DNA of 9,990 nt from Verrucomicrobia subdivision 3 bacterium UBA7542 (GTDB lineage Bacteria; Verrucomicrobiota; Verrucomicrobiia; Limisphaerales; UBA11358), in contig DLMG01000321.1 of NCBI GenBank assembly GCA_002479245.1, positions 1 to 9,990 on the forward strand. Direction: 5' to 3'. The translations under genes were made by a program, and so were the position numbers. Within the stretch, counting starts at the first letter, position 1. Every line of letters begins with the position of its first letter. This document shows positions 5,903 through 9,990 of the stretch, piece by piece. A model generated the notes under the pieces. That model was not told where the DNA came from. It did not search any database and worked only from the letters and a program-made list of their open reading frames with translations.

Positions 5903-6982
5903 CTACCGCCCGCTGCCAGGCTTTCCGCTCGACTGTCTGACTTCCGTGCCGTCGCTCAACACGTACTTCACCCGTGTGAACTTGAACGGTTTGCCCTTCA
6001 CGTCTTCTTCATAAGTCGCCAGCGTCTCCCCCTTGTGCGCCGCGACCAACTGGCCCAACTCCTCCGTTTCGGCAGCCGTCAATTTGCTCTTCTTAAGACC
6101 TTCGGGTTGGCCTTCAGACCGCGTGACGACCGTTCCATCTGAGAGTGTGAAGGAGTACTTCTGGAAATTGAAGGTTCTTCCGTGGACCTGGACTTGTGCG
6201 CTGCCGATGAACTTGCCTTTCCCCGGCAACACCATCTGCCACAATTCCAATTGTTGCTCGCGTGTCAAAGGCACTGGACCAGGCAACTCCGGATCGGTTT
6301 CAGCAGGCATGACGACTATTCTGCCGTCGCTCAGGACATAGCGGCATCGCAGGGTGCGTTGGCTCTGCCCCCCGAACTCAACGACGAAGGCATCCAGAAT
6401 CTCTCTCTCGCCTCGTTGGCGCAGGCCGGCGATTTGCTGCCGGTCAGATTCCGACTCAAAGCCATCACTGAATGCCTGCCCCTCTGTGCGCCCGTCCGCA
6501 AGGACATACTTATACCAGAATATCCTGCCCAACGGATTGCCGTTCACGTCCATGTCAACGACACTATATAGTTCGCCGGCGTTTCGTTGTTTCAAGGCGT
6601 CAATTTCCTCGAGGTCCTTGCGTTTTTGCTCGATACCCACGGCGTCCAAATCGCCCCGGACGAAAATCCCAATACTATCAACCTGGTTGGTCCCCGCGTT
6701 TCCCGGCGTTGTGCTGAAATAGTAAAAGCCGTTCCTGGCTTTGCCCTCTAAGTAAAAATGGTGTACTCGAATAACGATTTCCGCCGCCAGGGCCCCGGCC
6801 CCCAGCAGGCCCAGCAGAAGCGCGGCGGTTTTCCACCAGCGGCTGGTCCCGCTGCCGGCGCGCCTGGCCTGGAGCCCGGACAGTATCTGCGCGCGCAATT
6901 GCCGCGCGTGCCCATCGGACTTGTATTCCGGCAGCACAACGCCTTTGAGAAACTCTTCGATCCGTTCGTTATCGCTTTTCAT
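5903..6982 (-). CDS. Single-pass membrane protein with four LSDG repeats, putative anti-sigma factor
   Basis: The 359-aa product has an N-terminal region of about 48 residues (probably cytoplasmic), one membrane helix at about 50-70 (WKTAALLLGLLGAGALAAEI), and a long C-terminal region, probably periplasmic. The last is built of four diverged repeats of about 56-63 residues, each ending in a strand pair Y-LSDG-xV: LADG at 161, LSDG at 217, 280 and 342. The gene lies 13 bp after an ECF sigma gene on the same strand, the place where anti-sigma factors normally sit, and the topology fits. It has no HxxxCxxC zinc motif and no cysteine in the N-terminal part, so it is not a ZAS-type anti-sigma; the role is inferred from position. 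The C terminus ends cleanly after the fourth repeat, 30 bp from the toxin remnant. I do not recognise the repeat domain. Confidence 0.82.
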   Translation of the reverse strand: MKSDNERIEEFLKGVVLPEYKSDGHARQLRAQILSGLQARRAGSGTSRWWKTAALLLGLLGAGALAAEIVIRVHHFYLEGKARNGFYYFSTTPGNAGTNQVDSIGIFVRGDLDAVGIEQKRKDLEEIDALKQRNAGELYSVVDMDVNGNPLGRIFWYKYVLADGRTEGQAFSDGFESESDRQQIAGLRQRGEREILDAFVVEFGGQSQRTLRCRYVLSDGRIVVMPAETDPELPGPVPLTREQQLELWQMVLPGKGKFIGSAQVQVHGRTFNFQKYSFTLSDGTVVTRSEGQPEGLKKSKLTAAETEELGQLVAAHKGETLATYEEDVKGKPFKFTRVKYVLSDGTEVRQSSGKPGSGR

Positions 6983-6995
6983 AATCGGCTTGGGT

Positions 6996-7598
6996 TTATG
7001 GCAATGTCAGGCCCGCCAGCACAGGGGCGTTCTTCAACTGGGCCAGCGCCCGGTGCAGTTGGGACTTGACGGTGCCTTCTCGTTGATTGGTGATTTCGCA
7101 GATTTCCGAAAGAGATTTGCCCTCGAAATAGCGCAGGACGATGACCGTGCGATACTTCTGCCCCAGATCAAGCAGCGCCCGCTGCAACAGCCGGTAATTA
7201 TCCAGTCCGGCAGCCACTGTATCCGGGGAGGGGACCGCTGCCGGGAACTCGGGGTCAACAAGGCCGGCGTTCGCAGCCGACATCCGCTTCTGCTTCCGGT
7301 AATGCATGCGAAGTTCGTTCGTGGCGATGCGGTAGAGCCACGCACGAAAGGGGATGCGCCGCCACCTGAAAAGCCCCAGGTGGCGGAAGGCGGAAAAGAA
7401 AACATTCGAGGTGAGATCCTCCGTAACCGCATGGTCGAGGGTGCTGTGATGGACATACCGAAAAATCTCCGGGTAGTATTTGTCGAATAACTGCCCGGCT
7501 GCGGCTGTGTCGCTCCGGGCGGCGGAAACCAAGGCCCGATCCTCCTCCGCCCACTCGGTCAGAGTTTCGAGGCTCATTGTGGAAGCATCATTGGGCAT
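6996..7598 (-). CDS. ECF-family RNA polymerase sigma factor
   Basis: With the ATG at 7598 the product is 200 aa. Region 2 (about 35-103) has AAGQLFDKYYPEIFRYV, AEDLT-like TEDLTSNVFFSAFRHL, and FRAWLYRIATNELRMHYRKQKR, the promoter -10 recognition and melting part. Region 4 (about 136-190) has LLDLGQKYRTVIVLRYFEGKSLSEICEIT with the helix-turn-helix NQREGTVKSQLHRALAQLK, which reads the -35. The linker is Pro/Ala-rich, as in many ECF sigmas. An in-frame TTG at 7667 would add a poor N terminus, and ATG at 7577 is also possible; no start has a clear ribosome site, and 7598 is a compromise. The putative anti-sigma gene follows 13 bp downstream, suggesting a surface- or stress-responsive regulatory unit. 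The signal and regulon cannot be deduced. Confidence 0.92.
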   Translation of the reverse strand: MPNDASTMSLETLTEWAEEDRALVSAARSDTAAAGQLFDKYYPEIFRYVHHSTLDHAVTEDLTSNVFFSAFRHLGLFRWRRIPFRAWLYRIATNELRMHYRKQKRMSAANAGLVDPEFPAAVPSPDTVAAGLDNYRLLQRALLDLGQKYRTVIVLRYFEGKSLSEICEITNQREGTVKSQLHRALAQLKNAPVLAGLTLP

Positions 7599-7667
7599 TG
7601 CTGGTTCGAGTTCATCATTCTGTAAGTATAATGCTCGAGCGGCTAAAAGGTTGCATTTTTTGGTCAA

Positions 7668-7967
7668 TCACCCATAGTATCCAAGAATCCGCGCATGGAT
7701 AAAGGAGCGGCTGAGAGCGCGGCCGACGAGCTTGGGTCAAAGGATGCTGCCACGCCGCCGGATAAATGAGCATGCCCACTGTAACCCAAGCCAGCTTGCT
7801 GATGATCTTGGTGATGGCGCACATTCACGTGGATTCTTGTTGTTTGCTCTATCGGAATTGGAAATGTCGAATCAATTGCGTTGATTCTCTCCGCACTTGC
7901 TTTTCCCTCGACTCTGGCGCAATTTGATTTCGAGGATTAACTAAACAAAACGAAAGGATTAAAAATT
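7668..7967. other. 300-bp divergent intergenic region between sigma factor and sodA genes
   Basis: No convincing gene lies here. It must hold the outward promoters of the sigma factor and of sodA. GCTTGGGT (7730-7737) and ACCCAAGC (7784-7791) form an 8-bp inverted repeat around 46 bases, which could be an operator or structured leader. A minus-strand frame with an ATG at 7824 (MCAITKIISKLAWVTVGM...) overlaps the sigma start region and has no family resemblance, so I leave it uncalled. I cannot point to a confident -35/-10 pair for sodA. Confidence 0.4.
7953..7958 (+). promoter_or_regulatory. Ribosome binding site of sodA
   Basis: AAAGGA lies 9 bases before the ATG at 7968 in an A-rich leader. 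It is the clearest Shine-Dalgarno site in the window, where most genes lack one, consistent with strong translation of superoxide dismutase. GGATTAA is repeated at 7934-7940 and 7956-7962. Confidence 0.7.
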
Positions 7968-8582
7968 ATGGCACACGAACTACCGCCCCTCCCCTATCCC
8001 AAGGAAGCTTTGGAACCGCACATTGACGCGCTGACGATGGAAATCCATCACGACCGCCATCACAAGGCTTACGTGGACAACCTCAACAAGGCCATCGCCG
8101 GCAACGCCGCGCTCGAAGCCAAACCGCTCGACGCGCTGATCAAGGACCTCGCGTCCGTGCCGGACAACATCCGCGGGCCGGTGCGCAACAACGGCGGCGG
8201 CCATTGGAACCATTCATTCTTCTGGAAACTCATGGCGCCAAAGGCCGGCGGCGCGCCCACCGGCAGGTTGGCCGACGCCATCAAGGCCGCGTTCGGCTCC
8301 TTCGCCGATTTCCAAGCCAAGTTTGAAGCAGCGGGCATCGGCCGGTTCGGCAGCGGCTGGGCCTGGCTCGTCTCCAACGGCGGCAAACTCGAAATCGTCT
8401 CCACCGCCAACCAGGACAACCCGCTCATGGGCAAGGCCGTTGCCGGTTGCGAGGGCAAACCCGTTCTCGGCGTGGACGTTTGGGAACATGCCTACTACCT
8501 GAAATACCAGAACAAGCGCGCCGATTATCTGAAGGCGATCTGGAATGTGATTGATTGGAATGCAGTCGCCAGGAACCTCTGA
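7968..8582 (+). CDS. sodA: Superoxide dismutase, Mn/Fe family (probably Mn)
   Basis: The enzyme converts superoxide to hydrogen peroxide and oxygen. The 204-aa product is full length. Metal ligands are all present: H27 in [11 protein letters not shown]82 in [12 protein letters not shown]170 and H174 in [18 protein letters not shown]. Other family marks are [16 protein letters not shown] at the start, [11 protein letters not shown], and IWNVIDW near the end. Gln149 in TANQDNP sits where Mn enzymes carry their active-site glutamine, and the GGGHWNHS segment lacks the Gln of Fe enzymes, so manganese is favoured; cambialistic use cannot be excluded. There is no signal peptide, so it is cytoplasmic. 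The gene stands alone, with a good ribosome site upstream and a strong terminator downstream. Confidence 0.97.
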   Translation: MAHELPPLPYPKEALEPHIDALTMEIHHDRHHKAYVDNLNKAIAGNAALEAKPLDALIKDLASVPDNIRGPVRNNGGGHWNHSFFWKLMAPKAGGAPTGRLADAIKAAFGSFADFQAKFEAAGIGRFGSGWAWLVSNGGKLEIVSTANQDNPLMGKAVAGCEGKPVLGVDVWEHAYYLKYQNKRADYLKAIWNVIDWNAVARNL

Positions 8583-8608
8583 ACCGCGAAGTTTATTTTG
8601 TCTGCCAG

Positions 8609-8638
8609 CACGCCGGTGAAAACCGGCGTGTTTTTTTT
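8609..8638 (+). terminator. Rho-independent terminator of sodA
   Basis: A perfect 9-bp stem, CACGCCGGT (8609-8617) with ACCGGCGTG (8622-8630), has a GAAA tetraloop and is followed at once by eight T residues (8631-8638). It starts 26 bp after the sodA stop. The minus strand lacks a T-run at this position, so it serves sodA only. Confidence 0.95.
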
Positions 8639-8661
8639 GTACAAAGATCACACTCCCCTCT

Positions 8662-8708
8662 CCCGTCCTGCGGGCACCCTCTCCCCGCCGGGCGGGGAGA
8701 GGGACGGG
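8662..8708. repeat. GC-rich palindromic repeat between sodA and panD
   Basis: CCCTCTCCCCGCC (8677-8689) is perfectly inverted as GGCGGGGAGAGGG (8691-8703) around a single G. CCCGTCC (8662-8668) and GGACGGG (8702-8708) give an alternative outer stem. It is the type of intergenic palindrome that recurs in many genomes (REP-like). It sits between two convergent genes and might also stop transcription from panD. Confidence 0.65.
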
Positions 8709-8750
8709 GCAAGGCGCTTAGTTTCAATTCGGTTGGCGTTGCAGAACTTT

Positions 8751-8784
8751 TTATCCGTGTGAGTCCGCGTAATCCGCGGTTTCA
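8751..8784. repeat. Probable dispersed repeat running into the panD stop codon
   Basis: Read on the minus strand, this piece is AACCGCGGATTACGCGGAC followed by TCACACGGAT, with imperfect CGCGGATTA/ACGGAT iterations. From memory, similar GCGGATTACGCGGA strings recur between genes in many environmental bacterial genomes; I cannot verify copies here. It abuts the panD stop (8782-8784). Confidence 0.4.
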
Positions 8785-9144
8785 AATGCCCCGTTCGCCC
8801 ACGATCTTGTTCCCTTTGCCGAGGACAATGACACGTGGTTTCCATTTGGCCGCCTTCTTTTTGTCCACGACCGCAAAATTCATGATGGTCAGCAAATCGC
8901 CCTTTTTGCCGAGGTGCGCCACCGCGCCGTTCATGATGATTTGGCCGGAACCGCGCTGGCCGGGAATGGTGTAAGTCTCAAACCGTTCTCCGTTGGCCAT
9001 GTTGCCGCAGAGGATTTTTTCATAAGGGCACAGGCCGACCTTTTCCATCAAGTCAATGGCAATGGTAAGACTGCCCTCATATTTCACGTTGCCGCCCGTG
9101 ACCGTGGCGCGATGAATTTTCGATTTCAGCAAATGAACCTGCAT
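8782..9144 (-). CDS. panD: Aspartate 1-decarboxylase (pyruvoyl-dependent)
   Basis: PanD decarboxylates L-aspartate to beta-alanine, used with pantoate to make pantothenate and then coenzyme A. The 120-aa product matches the family in length. The proenzyme self-cleaves between G24 and S25 in KYEGS, where Ser25 becomes the pyruvoyl group; this position agrees exactly with E. coli PanD when the ATG at 9144 is used, so I prefer it to the upstream in-frame start at 9165. Other family marks are KSKIHRATVT at the N terminus, NGERFETYTIPGQRGSGQIIMNGAVAHLGKKGDLLTI, and the conserved PRVIVLGKGNKIV tail. The gene follows pabA/trpG by 28 bp on the same strand. It ends inside a likely repeat. It may also be served by its own promoter near 9154-9181. 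Confidence 0.96.
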   Translation of the reverse strand: MQVHLLKSKIHRATVTGGNVKYEGSLTIAIDLMEKVGLCPYEKILCGNMANGERFETYTIPGQRGSGQIIMNGAVAHLGKKGDLLTIMNFAVVDKKKAAKWKPRVIVLGKGNKIVGERGI

Positions 9145-9153
9145 GAGCCATTG

Positions 9154-9181
9154 AGTATAGCGCACTGCGTCGCTACTTCAA
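9154..9181 (-). promoter_or_regulatory. Candidate sigma-70-type promoter of panD
   Basis: On the minus strand TTGAAG (9181-9176), a 16-bp spacer and TATACT (9159-9154) resemble -35 and -10 boxes; the -10 matches TATAAT at five of six positions. Transcription would begin only a few bases before the panD ATG, giving a very short leader or a leaderless message, consistent with the missing ribosome site. It overlaps the last codons of pabA. Confidence 0.35.
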
Positions 9182-9739
9182 CTTGAGAAAATTTTTAATA
9201 ATCTGACGGCCATTCCCGGTGAGAATGCTTTCCGGATGAAATTGCACGCCCCAGATCGGCAGTTCCTTGTGCCGCACGCCCATGATTTCGCCCTCATCGG
9301 TCTCGGCAGTGACTTCGAGACAATCGGGCAGCGTATCACGTTTGATGACGAGCGAATGATAGCGCGTGGCGACAAAGGGATTGGCCATCCCCACAAAAAG
9401 GTCCCTGCCGTTGTGTTTGATTGGCGAGGTTTTGCCGTGCATCATGCGGTAATTCACCACCACCTCCGCGCCGAACACGTGCCCGATGCACTGGTGACCG
9501 AGGCAAACGCCGAACACGGGCATTTCCCGGCCGAACGTGCGAATGACTTCGTTCGACAACCCGGATTCGCGCGGCGAGCACGGTCCCGGCGACACGAGAA
9601 TGCGCTCCGGCTGCAAATCGCGAATCTGGTCGAGCGTGACCTCATCGTTGCGCCGCACCTGCAACTCGACGTTCATCTCGCCGAGATATTGCACGAGGTT
9701 GTAGGTGAACGAATCGTAGTTATCTATGACCAGAACCAT
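9173..9739 (-). CDS. pabA: Anthranilate / aminodeoxychorismate synthase glutaminase subunit (PabA/TrpG)
   Basis: This class I glutamine amidotransferase supplies ammonia to a chorismate-binding partner (TrpE or PabB) for anthranilate or 4-amino-4-deoxychorismate. The 188-aa product is of standard length and shows [31 protein letters not shown], nucleophile C79 in [36 protein letters not shown], and H168/E170 in [15 protein letters not shown], completing the triad. TrpG and PabA cannot be separated by sequence reading alone, and many bacteria use one subunit for both. The neighbours aroB and panD, with no trp genes, lean towards the folate role, hence the symbol with reservation. The ATG at 9739 puts [10 protein letters not shown] in the usual place. 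It lies 14 bp after the aroB stop. Confidence 0.95.
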   Translation of the reverse strand: MVLVIDNYDSFTYNLVQYLGEMNVELQVRRNDEVTLDQIRDLQPERILVSPGPCSPRESGLSNEVIRTFGREMPVFGVCLGHQCIGHVFGAEVVVNYRMMHGKTSPIKHNGRDLFVGMANPFVATRYHSLVIKRDTLPDCLEVTAETDEGEIMGVRHKELPIWGVQFHPESILTGNGRQIIKNFLKLK

Positions 9740-9740
9740 G

Positions 9741-9765
9741 TTTGATTTTGGATTTACGATTTACG
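9741..9765. repeat. Heptamer-periodic repeat at the aroB/pabA junction
   Basis: ATTTACG occurs twice in perfect tandem (9752-9758, 9759-9765), continued leftwards in the same 7-bp register by GATTTTG (9744-9750). The repeat supplies the aroB stop codon and the whole 14-bp aroB-pabA spacer. It resembles in period the GACTNNN heptamers inside rlmN. Confidence 0.6.
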
Positions 9766-9990
9766 ACTCCGATCTCTCGCGAGCACGCGCGGAGCGGTGT
9801 TTACGATTTCATCGAGCGCGCGGTGGATCAGATTTTCAGGCACGCGCTGCCCCCAAACGACGCGCCCAATTCTTTTTGCGAGCACGAATTTGATTTCGCC
9901 GCCGCTGACTTTTTTGTCGAACCGCATCGCAGCGAAAAGTTTCTGGCGTTGCGCCGGTTTCAACTTGATTTGAGTCGGCAGGCCGGCACG
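9754..9990 (-). CDS. aroB: 3-dehydroquinate synthase, C-terminal part (runs off the window)
   Basis: Only the last 78 residues are in the window; the frame is open through position 9990. AroB converts DAHP to 3-dehydroquinate, the second step of the shikimate route to chorismate. The visible part starts [22 protein letters not shown], then [22 protein letters not shown] and an amphipathic [12 protein letters not shown] helix. GLPT, the DKK-----i-fvL---iG block and this closing helix are the usual C-terminal signature of AroB. The tail after the helix ([11 protein letters not shown]) is longer and more basic than usual, and its last codons come from the heptamer repeat at 9741-9765. It lies first in the apparent aroB-pabA-panD operon. 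Catalytic metal ligands lie in the part outside the window. Confidence 0.88.
   Translation of the reverse strand, partial: RAGLPTQIKLKPAQRQKLFAAMRFDKKVSGGEIKFVLAKRIGRVVWGQRVPENLIHRALDEIVNTAPRVLARDRSRKS

Noticed and set aside
7615..7824. 69-codon minus-strand frame upstream of the sigma gene
   Set aside because: It overlaps the sigma start region, has a weakly hydrophobic but otherwise featureless sequence and no recognisable relatives; more likely leader DNA.
8555..8974. Plus-strand open frame across the sodA terminator and panD
   Set aside because: It runs through a strong terminator and a palindromic repeat and lies opposite PanD.

Overview
The window looks like a chromosomal segment from a Verrucomicrobiota-type bacterium, most like the Pedosphaera/Limisphaerales group. 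This placement is inferred from a 281-aa pseudopilin with a [24 protein letters not shown] N terminus and a C-terminal H-x9-D motif, moderately high GC, frequent GTG starts with weak or absent Shine-Dalgarno sites, and many small palindromic and heptameric repeats between and inside genes. Most of the content is housekeeping or envelope genes. I see no phage, transposase, CRISPR array, rRNA or tRNA.

Layout. Positions 1-182 hold only inverted repeats. A 37-aa very basic protein (231-344, minus) ends at a clear terminator (183-208). Divergent from it, a lipoprotein resembling the P1 head of SecD (391-918) overlaps an M23 peptidase gene (915-1946) by ATGA. A pseudopilin (2020-2865) and rlmN (2916-4109) follow. 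The rlmN frame is interrupted by in-frame palindromic and heptamer-repeat inserts, and its last codons lie in another repeat. hisH (4216-4836) and a lipoprotein of unknown function (4848-5468) come next. An inverted-repeat element (5484-5544) precedes a small antitoxin (5604-5795) and a truncated MazF/PemK-like toxin remnant (5780-5872). On the minus strand lie an ECF sigma factor (7598-6996) and a single-pass membrane protein with four LSDG repeats (6982-5903), together a probable sigma/anti-sigma module. A 300-bp leader region precedes sodA (7968-8582), which ends at a strong terminator. The minus strand then carries panD (9144-8782), pabA/trpG (9739-9173) and the 3' end of aroB (9990-9754), apparently one cofactor/chorismate operon.

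How the genes relate. aroB supplies the chorismate route, and the PabA/TrpG amidotransferase subunit would act on chorismate for folate or tryptophan. panD feeds pantothenate/CoA, and hisH belongs to histidine synthesis. The SecD-head lipoprotein and M23 peptidase are translationally coupled and presumably act together at the envelope. The most noteworthy signals are the load of small repeats that have entered coding frames (rlmN inserts, rlmN and aroB C termini, panD stop), the SecD-head lipoprotein, the repeat-built putative anti-sigma protein, and the decayed toxin next to an intact antitoxin. I did not find a convincing new multi-gene system.
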